In this document: positions 1 through 13,028 of the stretch, piece by piece | Position numbering within the stretch: position 1 is the first letter of the stretch | Layout: every line of letters begins with the position of its first letter | From: Petrolisthes cinctipes | Lineage: Eukaryota; Arthropoda; Malacostraca; Decapoda; Porcellanidae | Assembly (NCBI GenBank): GCA_033782935.1 | Contig: JAWQEG010001314.1 | Coordinates: 868,001-932,000, forward strand | Reading direction: 5' to 3' | DNA: 64,000 nt | Program-made: the position numbers and the translations under genes | The notes under the pieces: generated by a model | Databases searched by the model: none | What the model saw: the letters and a program-made list of their open reading frames with translations, nothing else | What the model was told of the DNA's origin: nothing

Positions 1-2646
1 GATCTGTACCTGCATACTCCGTGTTAGAGTGTTTTTAAAATACAGGCCCAAAACATGCTGAAAATTGATATTTTAGGTGCACAAAGTCAATATGTGTATG
101 CATTCTCTGTACCCGGTTATATCTCAAATTCAGGCTCAAAACACCCGAAAATTCAATATTTTTGGGTCCCAGAAGCGATCTGTACATGCCTACTCAGTGC
201 TAGAATGTTTTCAAAATAGAGGCTCAGAACATGCTAAAAATCGATATTTTAGGTGCCCGAAGTCGATATGTGCATGAATCTTCTGTACCCGTTTATATCT
301 CAAATTCAGGCTCAAAACACCCAAAAATTCGATATTTTTGTGTCCCAAAAGCGATCTGTATGTGTCTACTCCGTGTTAGAGTATTTTAAAAATACAGGCC
401 CAAAACATGCTCTAAATCGATATTTTGGGTGCCCAAAGTCGATATGTGCATGCATCTTCTGTACCCGTTTATATCTCAAATTCAGACTAAAAACACCCGA
501 AAATTTGATATTTTTGGGTCCCTAAAGCGATCTGTACATGCCTACTCCGTGTTAGAGTATTTTCAAAATACAGGCCTAAAACATGCTGTAAATCGATATT
601 TTGGGTGCCCAAAGTCAATATGTGTATGCATCTTCTGTACCCGTCTATATCCCAAATTCAGGTACAAAACACTCGAAAATTCGATATTTTTGGGTCCCAG
701 AAGCAATCTGTACATGCCTACTTCTTGCTAGAAAGTTTTAAGATACAGACCCAAAACATGCTTTAAAATCGATATTTTAGGTTCAAAAAGTCGATATGTG
801 CATGCATCATCTGTACCCATTTATATCTCAAATTCTGGCTCAAAAATCCGAAAATTCGATATTTTTGTGTCCCAGAAGCGATCTGTACATGCATACTCTG
901 TGTTAGAGTGTTTTTAAAATACAGGCCCAAAACATGCTAAAAATTGATATTTTAGGTGCACAAAGTCAATATGTGTATGCATTCTCTGTACCCGGTTATA
1001 TCTTAAATTCAGGCTCAAAACACCCAAAAATTCAATATTTTTGGGTCCCTTAAGCGATCTGTACATGCCTACTTAGTCTTAGAGTATTTTCAAAATACAT
1101 GCCCAAAACATGCTGAAAATCGATATTTTAGCTGCCCATAGTCAATATGTGCATGCATCTTCTGTACCCGTTTATATCTCAAATTCAGGCTCAAAACACC
1201 CGAAAATTCGATATTTTTGGGTCCCAGAAGCGATCTGTGCATGCCTACTCCGTGTTAGAGTACGTTTAAAATTCAAGCCCAAAAGATGCTAAAAATCGAT
1301 ATTTTAGGTGCCCATTTTCGATATGTGCATGCATATTCTGTACCCGTTTAAATCTCAAATTCAAGCTCAAAACACCCGAAAATTCGATATTTTTGGGTCC
1401 CTTAAGCGATCTGTACATGCCTACTCAGTCTTAGAGTATTTTCAAAATACAGGCACAAAACATGCTAAAAATCGACATTTTGGGTGCCCAAAGTCGATAT
1501 GTGCATTCATCTTCATTAACTGTTTACATATCAAATTCAGGCTCAAAACACCCGAAAATTCAATATTTTTGGGTTCCAAAAGCGATCTGTACATGCCTAC
1601 TCAGTGCTAGAATGTTTTTAAAATATAGGCTCTAAAAATGCTATAAATCGATATTTTAGGTGTCCAAAGTCGTTATGTGCATGCACCTTCTGTACCCGTT
1701 TATATCTCAAATTCAGGCTCAAAACACCCACAAATCCGATAATTTTGTGTGCCTGAAGCGATCTGTACATGCCTACTCCGTGTTAGAGTATTTACACAAT
1801 ACAGACCCAAAACATGCTCAAAATCGATATTTTAGGTGCAAAGAGTCGATATGTGCATTTATCTTCATTACCCATTTATATCTCAAATTCAGGCTCAAAA
1901 CACCTGAAAATTCGATATTTTTGGGTCCCAGAAGTGATCTGTACATGCCTACTCCGTGTTAAAGTATTTTCAAAATACAGGCCCAAAACATGCTAAAAAT
2001 CTATATTTTAGGTGCCCAAAGTCAATATGTGTATGCATCTTCTGAACCCGTCTATATCCCAAATTCAGGTTCAAAACACCAGAAAATTCGATATTTTAGG
2101 GTCCCAGAAGCGTTCTGTACATGCCTACTCCTTGCTAGAATGTTTTTCAAGATACAGACCCAAAACATGCTCAAAATCGATATTTTAGGTGCAAAAAGTC
2201 GATATGTGCATGCATCCTCTGTACCCGGTTATATCCCAAATTCTGGCTCAAAACCCCCGAAAATTCGATTTATTTGGGTCCAGAAGCGATCTGTACGTGC
2301 ATACTCCGTGTTAGAGTGTTTTTAAAATATAGGCCAAAAACATGCTGAAAATCGATATTTTAGGTGCCTAAAGTCAATATGTTTATGCATCTTCGCATCT
2401 TCTGTACCCGTGTATATCCCTAATTCAGGTTCAAAACACCCAAAAAATCGAAATTTTTGTGTCCCAGAAGCGATCTGTACATGTCTATACCGTGTTAGAG
2501 TATTTTCAAAAAATAGGCACAAAACATGCTCAAAATCGATATTTTAGGTGCAAAAAGTCGATATGTGCATGCATCTTCTGTACCCGTTTATATCTCAAAT
2601 TCAGGCTCAAAACTCTGAAAATTCGATATTTTTGTGTCCCAGAAGC
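1..2646 (+). repeat. Satellite domain A, higher-order unit A1 (15 monomers)
   Basis: The first 1.5 kb reappears 2646 bp downstream, so this is one higher-order unit of 15 monomers plus 6 bp. Characteristic monomers include one with GAGGCTCAGAACATG near 226-241 and one with GCCCATTTTCGATATG near 1309. An 8-bp tandem micro-duplication lies at 2387-2402. The segment from about 1660 to 2900 is also paralogous to 10817-12050, so unit boundaries shifted through unequal exchange. Nothing other than satellite is present. Confidence 0.85.
2387..2402 (+). repeat. 8-bp tandem micro-duplication within a monomer
   Basis: GCATCTTC occurs twice in direct succession where other monomers have it once. This lengthens the monomer to 184 bp before other small losses. 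The downstream paralog near 11540 lacks it, so the event is private to this copy and looks like replication slippage. Confidence 0.85.
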
Positions 2647-4405
2647 GATCTGTACCTGCATACTCCGTGTTAGAGTGTTTTTAAAATACAGGCCCAAAAC
2701 ATGCTGAAAATTGATATTTTAGGTGCACAAAGTCAATATGTGTATGCATTCTCTTTACCCGGTTATATCTCAAATTCAGGCTCAAAACACCCGAAAATTC
2801 AATATTTTTGGGTCCCAGAAGCGATCTGTACATGCCTACTCAGTGCTAGAATGTTTTCAAAATAGAGGCTCAGAACATGCTAAAAATCGATATTTTAGGT
2901 GCCCGAAGTCGATATGTGCATGAATCTTCTGTACCCGTTTATATCTCAAATTCAGGCTCAAAACACCCAAAAATTCGATATTTTTGTGTCCCAAAAGCGA
3001 TCTGTACGTGCCTACTCAGTGTTAGAGTATTTTAAAAATACAGGCCCAAAACATGCTCAAAATCGATATTTTGGGTGCTTTAAGTCGATATGTGCATGCA
3101 TCTTCTGTACCCGTTTATATCTCAAATTCAGACTCAAAACACCCGAATATTCGATATTTTTGGGTCCCAAAAGCGAACTGTACATGCCTACTCCGTGTTA
3201 GAGTATTTTTAGAATACAGGCCTAAAACATGCTGTAAATCGATATTTTAGCTGCCCAAAGTCAATATGTGTATGCATCTTCTGTACCCGTCTATATCCCA
3301 AATTCAGGTTCAAAACACTCGAAAATTCGATATTTTTTGGTCCCAGAAGCAATCTGTACATGCCTACTTCTTGCTAGAAAGTTTTATGTTTCAGACCTAA
3401 AACATGCTTTAAAATCGATATTTTAGGTTAAAAAATTCGATATGTGCATGCATCTTCTGTTCCCATTTATATCTCAAATTCAGGCTCAAAACTCCGAAAA
3501 TTCGATATTTTTGTGTCCCAGAAGCGATCTGTACATGCATACTCTGTGTTAGAGTGTTTTTAAAATACAGGCCCAAAACATGCTAAAAATTGATATTTTA
3601 GGTGCACAAAGTCAATATGTGTATGCATTCTCTGTACACGGTTGTATCTCAAATTCGGGCTCAAAACACCCGAAAATTCAATATTTTTGGTTCCCAGAAG
3701 CGATCTGTACATGCCTACTCAGTGCTAGAATGTTTTTAAAATAGAGGCTCAGAACATGTTAAAAATCGATATTTTGGGTGCCCAAAGTCAATATGTGCAT
3801 GCATGTTCTGTACCCGTTTATATCTCAAATTTAGGCTCAAAACACCCGAAAATTAGATATTTTTAGGTCCCAGAAGCGATCTGTATATGCCTACTCCGTG
3901 TTTGAGTATTTTTAAAATTCAAGCCCAAAACATGCTAAAAATCGATATTTTAGGTGCCCATTTTCGATATGTACATGTGTATTCTATACCCGTTTATATC
4001 TCAAATTCAGGCTCAAAACACCCGAAAATTCGATATTTTTGGGTCCCTTAAGCGATCTGAACATGCCTACTCAGTCTTAGAGTATTTTCAAAATGCAGGC
4101 CCAAAACATGCTAAAAATCGACATTTTGGGGGCCCAAAGTCGATATGTGCATTCATCTTCTGTACCCGTTTATATCTCAAATTCAGGCTCAAAACACCCA
4201 AAAATCCGATATTTTTGTGTGCCTGAAGCGATCTGTACATGCCTACTCCGTGTTAGAGCATTTACACAATACAGACCTAAAACATGCTCAAAATCGATAT
4301 TTTAGGTGCAAAGAGTCGATATGTGCATTCATCTTCATTACCCATTTATATCTCAAATTCAGGCTCAAAACACCCGAAAATTCGATATTTTTGGGTCCCA
4401 GAAGC
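2647..4405 (+). repeat. Satellite domain A, unit A2 (about 10 monomers)
   Basis: This is a second, partial copy of the A1 unit. It matches A1 at an offset of 2646 bp up to about 4147. It then matches at an offset of 2470 bp (1676-1930 against 4146-4400), so one monomer present in A1 near 1501-1676 is missing here. It shares the marker monomers GAGGCTCAGAACATG near 2870 and GCCCATTTTCGATATG near 3956. Only satellite is present. Confidence 0.82.
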
Positions 4406-7397
4406 GATCTGTGCATGCCTACTCCGTGTTAGAGTACTTTTAAAATTAAAGCCCAAAACATGCTAAAAATCGATATTTTAGGTGCCCATTTTCGATATGT
4501 GCATGCGTATTCTGTACCCGTTTATATCTCAAATTCAGGCTCAAAACACCCGAAAATTCGATATTTTTGGGTCCCAGAAGCGATCTGTACATGCCTACTC
4601 CGTGTTAAAGTATTTTCAAAATACAGGCCAAAAACATGCTAAAAATCGATATTTTAGGGGTCCAAAGTCGATATGTGCATGCATCCTCTGTACCCGGTTA
4701 TATCCCAAATTCTGGCTTAAAACCCCCGAAAATTCGATTTATTTGGGTCCCAGATGCGATCTGTACGTGCATACTCCGTGTTAGAGTGTTTTTAAAATAT
4801 AGGCCAAAAACATGCTGAAAATCGATATTTTAGGTGCCTAAAGTCAATATGTTTATGCATCTTCTGTACCCGTGTATATCCCTATATCAGGTTCAAAACA
4901 CCCAAAAAATCGAAATTTTTGTGTCCCAGAAGCGATCTGTACATGTCTACTCCTTGCTAGAATGTTTTTCAAGATACAGACCCAAAACATGCTCAAAATC
5001 GATATTTTAGGTGCAAAAATTCGATATGTGTATGAATCTTCTGTACCCGTTTATATCTCAAATTCAGGCTCAAAACACCAAAAAATTCGATATTTTTGTG
5101 TCCCAAAAGCGATCTGTACGTGTCTACTCCGTGTTAGAGTATTTTAAAAATACAGGCCCAAAACATGCTCAAAATCGATATTTTGGGTGCTTTAAGTCGA
5201 TATGTGCATGCATCTTCTGTACCCGTTTATATCTCAAATTCAGACTAAAAACACCCGATTATTCGATATTTTTGGGTCCCAAAAGCCATCTGTACATGCA
5301 TACTCCGTGTTAGAGTATTTTCAAAATACAGGCCTAAAACATGCAGTAAATCGATATTTTAGCTGCCCAAAGTCAATATGTGTATGCATCTTCTGTACAC
5401 GTCTATATTCCAAATTCAGGTTCAAAACACTCGAAAATTCGATATATTTTGGTCCCAGAAGCAATCTGTACATGCCTACTTCTTGCTAGAAAGTTTTAAG
5501 ATACATACCCAAAACATGCTTTAAAATCGATATTTTAGGTGCAAAAAGTCGATATGTGCATGCATCATCTGTACCCATTTATATCTCAAATTCAGGCTCA
5601 AAACTCCGAAAATTCGATATATTTGTGTCCCAGAAGCGATCTGTACATGCATACTCTGTGTTAGAGTGTTTTTAAAATACAGGCCCAAAACATGCTAAAA
5701 ATTGATATTTTAGGTGCACAAAGTCAATATGTGTATGCATTCTCTGTACCCGGTTATATCTCAAATTCAGGCTCAAAACACCCGAAAATTCAATATTTTT
5801 GGGTCCCAGAAGCGATCTGTACATGCCTACTCAGTGCTAGAATGTTTTTAAAATAGAGGCTCAGAACATGTTAAAATTCGATATTTTGGGTGCCCAAAGT
5901 CAATATGCGCATGCATGTTCTGTACCCGTTTATATCTCAAATTTAGGCTCAAAACACCCGAAAATTCGATATTTTTGGGTCCCAGAAGCGATCTGTATAT
6001 GCCTACTCCGTGATTGAGTATTTTCAAAATACATGCCCAAAACATGCTGAAAATCGATATTTTAGCTGCCAATAGTCGATATGTGCATGCATCTTCTGTA
6101 CCCGTTTATATCTCAAATTCAGGCTCAAAACTCCCGAAAATTCGATATTTTTGGGTCCCTTAAGCGATCTGTACATGCCTACTCAGTCTTAGAGTATTTT
6201 CAAAATACAGGCCCAAAACATGCTCAAAATCGATATTTTAGGTGCAAAGAGTCGATATGTGCATTCATCTTCATTACCTGTTTACATATCAAATTCAGGC
6301 TTAAAACACCCGAAAATTCAATATTTTTGGGTTCCAAAAGCGATATGTACATGCCTACTCAGTGCTAGAATGTTTTTAAAATATAGGCTCTAAACATGCT
6401 ATAAATCGATATTTTAGGTGTCCAATGTCGATATGTGCATGCATCTTCTGTACCCGGTTATATCCCAAATTCTGGCTCAAAACCCCCGAAAATTTGATTT
6501 ATTTGGGTCCCAGAAGCGATCTGTACGTGCATACTCCGTGTTAGAGTGTTTTTAAAATATAGGCCAAAAACATGCTGAAAATCGATATTTTAGGTGCCTA
6601 AAGTCAATATGTGTATGCATCTTCTGTACCCGTCTATATCCCAAATTCAGGTTCAAAACACTCGAAAATTCGATATTTTTGGGTCCCAGAAGCAATCTGT
6701 ACATGCCTACTCCTTGCTAGAATGTTTTTCAAGATACAGACCCAAAACATGCTCAAAATCGATATTTTAGGTGCAAAAAGTCGATATGTGCATGCATCAT
6801 CTGTACCCATTTATATCTCAAATTCAGGCTCAAAACTCCGAAAATTCGATATATTTGTGTCACAGAAGCGATCTGTACATGCATACTCTGTGTTAGAGTG
6901 TTTTTAAAATACAGGCCCAAAACATGCTAAAAATTGATATTTTAGGTGCACAAAGTCAATATGTGTATGCATTCTCTGTACCCGGTTATATCTCAAATTC
7001 AGGCTCAAAACACCCGAAAATTCAATATTTTTGGGTCCCAGAAGCGATCTGTACATACCTACTCAGTGCTAGAATGTTTTTAAAATAGAGGCTCAGAACA
7101 TGTTAAAAATCGATATTTTGGGTGCCCAAAGTCAATATGTGCATGCATGTTCTGTACCCGTTTATATCTCAAATTTAGGCTCAAAACACCCGAAAATTCG
7201 ATATTTTTGGGTCCCAGAAGCGATCTGTATATGCCTACTCCGTGTTTGAGTATTTTCAAAATACATGCCCAAAACATGCTGAAAATCGATATTTTAGCTG
7301 CCCATAGTCGATATGTGCATGCATCTTCTGTACCCGTTTATATCTCAAATTCAGTCTCAAAACTCCCGAAAATTCGATATTTTTGGGTCCCAGAAGC
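4406..7397 (+). repeat. Tandem duplication copy A3: 17 monomers, 2992 bp
   Basis: GATC to GATC this unit is exactly 17 x 176 bp, and it is followed directly by a nearly identical copy. Corresponding stretches (4460-5140 against 7452-8132, 5340-7397 against 8156-10213) agree except for scattered single-base differences, such as AATTTGATTT near 6492 against AATTCGATTT near 9308. The near-identity marks it as one of the younger large duplications in the window. Confidence 0.9.
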
Positions 7398-10213
7398 GAT
7401 CTGTGCATGCCTACTCCGTGTTAGAGTACTTTTAAAATTCAAGCCCAAAACATGCTAAAAATCGATATTTTAGGTGCCCATTTTCGATATGTGCATGCGT
7501 ATTCTGTACCCGTTTATATCTCAAATTCAGGCTCAAAACACCCGAAAATTCGATATTTTTGGGTCCCAGAAGCGATCTGTACATGCCTACTCCGTGTTAA
7601 AGTATTTTCAAAATACAGGCCAAAAACATGCTAAAAATCGATATTTTAGGGGTCCAAAGTCGATATGTGCATGCATCCTCTGTACCCGGTTATATCCCAA
7701 ATTCTGGCTTAAAACCCCCGAAAATTCGATTTATTTGGGTCCCAGATGCGATCTGTACGTGCATACTCCGTGTTAGAGTGTTTTTAAAATATAGGCCAAA
7801 AACATGCTGAAAATCGATATTTTAGGTGCCTAAAGTCAATATGTTTATGCATCTTCTGTACCCGTGTATATCCCTATATCAGGTTCAAAACACCCAAAAA
7901 ATCGAAATTTTTGTGTCCCAGAAGCGATCTGTACATGTCTACTCCTTGCTAGAATGTTTTTCAAGATACAGACCCAAAACATGCTCAAAATCGATATTTT
8001 AGGTGCAAAAATTCGATATGTGTATGAATCTTCTGTACCCGTTTATATCTCAAATTCAGGCTCAAAACACCAAAAAATTCGATATTTTTGTGTCCCAAAA
8101 GCGATCTGTACGTGTCTACTCCGTGTTAGAGTATTTTCAAAATACAGGCCCAAAACATGCAGTAAATCGATATTTTAGCTGCCCAAAGTCAATATGTGTA
8201 TGCATCTTCTGTACACGTCTATATTCCAAATTCAGGTTCAAAACACTCGAAAATTCGATATATTTTGGTCCCAGAAGCAATCTGTACATGCCTACTTCTT
8301 GCTAGAAAGTTTTAAGATACATACCCAAAACATGCTTTAAAATCGATATTTTAGGTGCAAAAAGTCGATATGTGCATGCATCATCTGTACCCATTTATAT
8401 CTCAAATTCAGGCTCAAAACTCCGAAAATTCGATATATTTGTGTCCCAGAAGCGATCTGTACATGCATACTCTGTGTTAGAGTGTTTTTAAAATACAGGC
8501 CCAAAACATGCTAAAAATTGATATTTTAGGTGCACAAAGTCAATATGTGTATGCATTCTCTGTACCCGGTTATATCTCAAATTCAGGCTCAAAACACCCG
8601 AAAATTCAATATTTTTGGGTCCCAGAAGCGATCTGTACATGCCTACTCAGTGCTAGAATGTTTTTAAAATAGAGGCTCAGAACATGTTAAAATTCGATAT
8701 TTTGGGTGCCCAAAGTCAATATGCGCATGCATGTTCTGTACCCGTTTATATCTCAAATTTAGGCTCAAAACACCCGAAAATTCGATATTTTTGGGTCCCA
8801 GAAGCGATCTGTATATGCCTACTCCGTGATTGAGTATTTTCAAAATACATGCCCAAAACATGCTGAAAATCGATATTTTAGCTGCCAATAGTCGATATGT
8901 GCATGCATCTTCTGTACCCGTTTATATCTCAAATTCAGGCTCAAAACTCCCGAAAATTCGATATTTTTGGGTCCCTTAAGCGATCTGTACATGCCTACTC
9001 AGTCTTAGAGTATTTTCAAAATACAGGCCCAAAACATGCTCAAAATCGATATTTTAGGTGCAAAGAGTCGATATGTGCATTCATCTTCATTACCTGTTTA
9101 CATATCAAATTCAGGCTTAAAACACCCGAAAATTCAATATTTTTGGGTTCCAAAAGCGATATGTACATGCCTACTCAGTGCTAGAATGTTTTTAAAATAT
9201 AGGCTCTAAACATGCTATAAATCGATATTTTAGGTGTCCAATGTCGATATGTGCATGCATCTTCTGTACCCGGTTATATCCCAAATTCTGGCTCAAAACC
9301 CCCGAAAATTCGATTTATTTGGGTCCCAGAAGCGATCTGTACGTGCATACTCCGTGTTAGAGTGTTTTTAAAATATAGGCCAAAAACATGCTGAAAATCG
9401 ATATTTTAGGTGCCTAAAGTCAATATGTGTATGCATCTTCTGTACCCGTCTATATCCCAAATTCAGGTTCAAAACACTCGAAAATTCGATATTTTTGGGT
9501 CCCAGAAGCAATCTGTACATGCCTACTCCTTGCTAGAATGTTTTTCAAGATACAGACCCAAAACATGCTCAAAATCGATATTTTAGGTGCAAAAAGTCGA
9601 TATGTGCATGCATCATCTGTACCCATTTATATCTCAAATTCAGGCTCAAAACTCCGAAAATTCGATATATTTGTGTCACAGAAGCGATCTGTACATGCAT
9701 ACTCTGTGTTAGAGTGTTTTTAAAATACAGGCCCAAAACATGCTAAAAATTGATATTTTAGGTGCACAAAGTCAATATGTGTATGCATTCTCTGTACCCG
9801 GTTATATCTCAAATTCAGGCTCAAAACACCCGAAAATTCAATATTTTTGGGTCCCAGAAGCGATCTGTACATACCTACTCAGTGCTAGAATGTTTTTAAA
9901 ATAGAGGCTCAGAACATGTTAAAAATCGATATTTTGGGTGCCCAAAGTCAATATGTGCATGCATGTTCTGTACCCGTTTATATCTCAAATTTAGGCTCAA
10001 AACACCCGAAAATTCGATATTTTTGGGTCCCAGAAGCGATCTGTATATGCCTACTCCGTGTTTGAGTATTTTCAAAATACATGCCCAAAACATGCTGAAA
10101 ATCGATATTTTAGCTGCCCATAGTCGATATGTGCATGCATCTTCTGTACCCGTTTATATCTCAAATTCAGTCTCAAAACTCCCGAAAATTCGATATTTTT
10201 GGGTCCCAGAAGC
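7398..10213 (+). repeat. Tandem duplication copy A4: 16 monomers, 2816 bp
   Basis: This is the second copy of the preceding unit, exactly 16 x 176 bp. The offset to A3 is 2992 bp up to about 8140 and 2816 bp afterwards, so one whole monomer (A3 about 5150-5325) was lost in register. Loss of an integral monomer is the expected product of unequal recombination. Beyond about 10290 the similarity to the start of A3 decays, which bounds the duplication. Confidence 0.9.
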
Positions 10214-12676
10214 GATCTGTGCATGCCTACTCCGTGTTAGAGTACTTTTAAAATTCAAGCCCAAAACATGCTAAAAATCGATATTTTAGGTGCCAATTTT
10301 CGATATGTGCATGCGTATTTTGTACCCGTTTATATCTCAAATTCAGGCTCAAAACACCAGAAAATACGATATTTTTGGGTCCCTTAAGCGATCTGTACAT
10401 GCCTACTCAGTCTTAGAGTATTTTCAAAATACAGGCCCAAAACATGCTAAAAATCGACATTTTGGGTGCCCAAAGTCGATATGTGCATTCATCTTCTGTA
10501 CCCGTTTATATCTCAAATTCAGGCTCAAAACACCCGAAAATTCGAGATTTTTGGGTGCCAGAAGCGATATGTACATGCCTACTCCGTGTTAGAGTATTTT
10601 CAAAATACATGCCCAAAACGTGCTGAAAATTGATATTTTACCTCCACATAGTCGATGTGTGCATGCATCTTCTGTACCCGATTATATCGCAAATTCATCT
10701 CAAAATTCCCGAAAATTCGATGTTTTTGGGCCCCAGAAGCGATCTGTACATGCCTACTCTGTGTTAGAGTATTTTCAAAATATAGGTCCAAAACATGTTA
10801 AATATCGATATCTTGGGTGCCGAAAGTTGATATCTGCATGCATCTTCTGTACCCGTTTATATCTCAAATTCAGGCTCAAAACACCCAAAAATCTGATATT
10901 TTTGTGTGCCTGAAGCGATCTGTACATGCCTACTCCGTGTTAGAGTATTTACACAATACAGCCCAAAAACATGCTCAAAATCGATATTTTAGGTGCAAAG
11001 AGTCGATATGTGCATTAATCTTCATTACCCATTTATATCTCAAATTCAGGCTCAAAACAATCGAAAATTCGATATTTTTGGGTCCCAGAAGCGATCTGTA
11101 CATGCCTACTCCGTGTTAAAGTATTTTCAAAATACAGGCCCAAAACATGCTAAAAATCTTTATTTTAGGTGCCCAAAGTCAATATGTGTATGCATCTTGT
11201 GTACCCGTCTATATCCCAAATTCTGGTTCAAAACACCCGAAAATTCGATATTTTTGGGTCCCAGAAGCGATCTGTACATGCCTACTCCTTGCTAGAATGT
11301 TTTTCAAGATACAGACCCAAAACATGCTCAAAATCGATATTTTAGGTGCAAAAAGTCGATATGTGCATGCATCCTCTGTACCCGGTTATATCCCAAATTC
11401 TGGCTCAAAACCCCCGAAAATTCGATTTATTTGGGTCCCAGAAGCGATCTGTACGTGCATACTCCGTGTTAGAGTGTTTTTAAAATATAGGCCAAAAACA
11501 TGCTGAAAATCGATATTTTAGGTGCCTAAAGTCAATATGTTTATACATCTTCTGTACCCGTGTATATCCCTAATTCAGGTTCAAAACACCCAAAAAATCG
11601 AAATTTTTGTGTCCCAGAAGCGATCTGTACATGCCTACTCCTTGCTAGAATGTTTTTCAAGATACAGACCCAAAACATGCTCAAAATCGATATTTTAGGT
11701 GCAAAAAGTCGATATATGCATGTATCTTCTGTACCCGTTTATATCTCAAATTCAGGCTCAAAACTCTGAAAATTCGATATTTTTGTGTCCCAGAAGCGAT
11801 CTGTACCTGCATACTCCGTGTTAGAGTGTTTTTAAAATACAGGCCCAAAACATGCTGAAAATTGATATTTTAGGTGCACCAAGTCAATATGTGTATGCAT
11901 TCTCTGTACCCGGTTATATCTCAAATTCAGGCTCAAAACATCCGAAAATTCAATATTTTTGGGTCCCAGAAGCGATCTGTACATGCCTACTCAGTGCTAG
12001 AATGTTCTCAAAATAGAGGCTCAGAACATGCTAAAAATCAATATTTTAGATGCCCATAGTCGATATGTGCATGCATCTTCTGTACCAGTTTATATCTCAA
12101 ATTCAGGCTCAAAACTCCCGAAAATTCGATATTTTTGGGTCCCAGAAGCGATCTGTGCATGCCTACTCCTTGTTAGAGTACTTTTAAAATTCAAGCCCAA
12201 AACATGCTAAAAATCGATATTTTAGGTGCCCATTTTCGATATGTGCATGCGTATTCTGTACAGGTTTATATCTCAAATTCAGGCTCAAAACACCCGAAAA
12301 TTCGATATTTTTGGTCCCTTAAGCGATCTGTACATGCCTACTCAGTCTTAGAGTATTTTCGAAATACAGGCCCAAAACATGCTAAAAATCGTCATTTTGG
12401 GTGCCCAAAGTCGATATGTGTATTCATCTTCTGGACCCGTCTATATCTCAAATTCAGGCTCAAAACACCCAAAAATCCGATATTTTTGTGTGCCTGAAGC
12501 GATCTGTATATGCCTACTCCGTGTTAGAGTATTTACACAATACAGACCCAAAACATGCTCAAAATCGATATTTTAGGTGCAAAGAGTCGATATGTGCATT
12601 CATCTTCATTACCTGTTTACATATCAAATTCAAGCTCAAAACACCCGAAAATTCGATATTTTTGGGTCCAAGAAGT
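10214..12676 (+). repeat. Satellite domain A, unit A5 (about 14 monomers)
   Basis: From about 10817 to 12050 this is paralogous to 1660-2900 in A1, at an offset of about 9157 then 9151 bp. The flanking monomers resemble those of A2-A4. They include the GCCCATTTTCGATATG variant near 12227 and the TATTTACACAATACAG variant near 10948 and 12529. The domain-A marker GAGGCTCAGAACATG appears for the last time before 39 kb near 12017. Only satellite is present. Confidence 0.8.
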
Positions 12677-13028
12677 GATCTGTACATATCTACTCAGTGC
12701 TAGAATGTTTTCAAAATATAGGCTTAAAACATGCTAAAATTCGATATTTTAGGTGCCCAAAGTCGATATGTGCATGCATCTTCTGCACCCGTTTATATCT
12801 CAAATTCAGGCTGAAAACACCCGAAAATTCGATATTTTTGGGTCCCAGAAGCGATCTGTACATATCTACTCAGTGCTAGAACGTTTTCAAAAAATAGGCT
12901 TAAAACATGCTAAAATTCGATATTTTAGGTGCCCAAAGTCGATATGTGCATGCATCTTCTGCACCCGTTTATATCTCAAATTCAGGCTGAAAACACCCGA
13001 AAATTCGATATTTTTGGGTCCCAGAAGC
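12677..13028 (+). repeat. Single-monomer tandem duplication (2 x 176 bp)
   Basis: The monomers 12677-12852 and 12853-13028 are adjacent and almost identical. They share the unusual GTACATATCTACTCAGTGC start, AGGCTTAAAACATGC and the CTGCACCCG variant. They differ at a few bases (AATGTTTTC against AACGTTTTC, for example). This is the shortest-range duplication in domain B. Confidence 0.85.
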
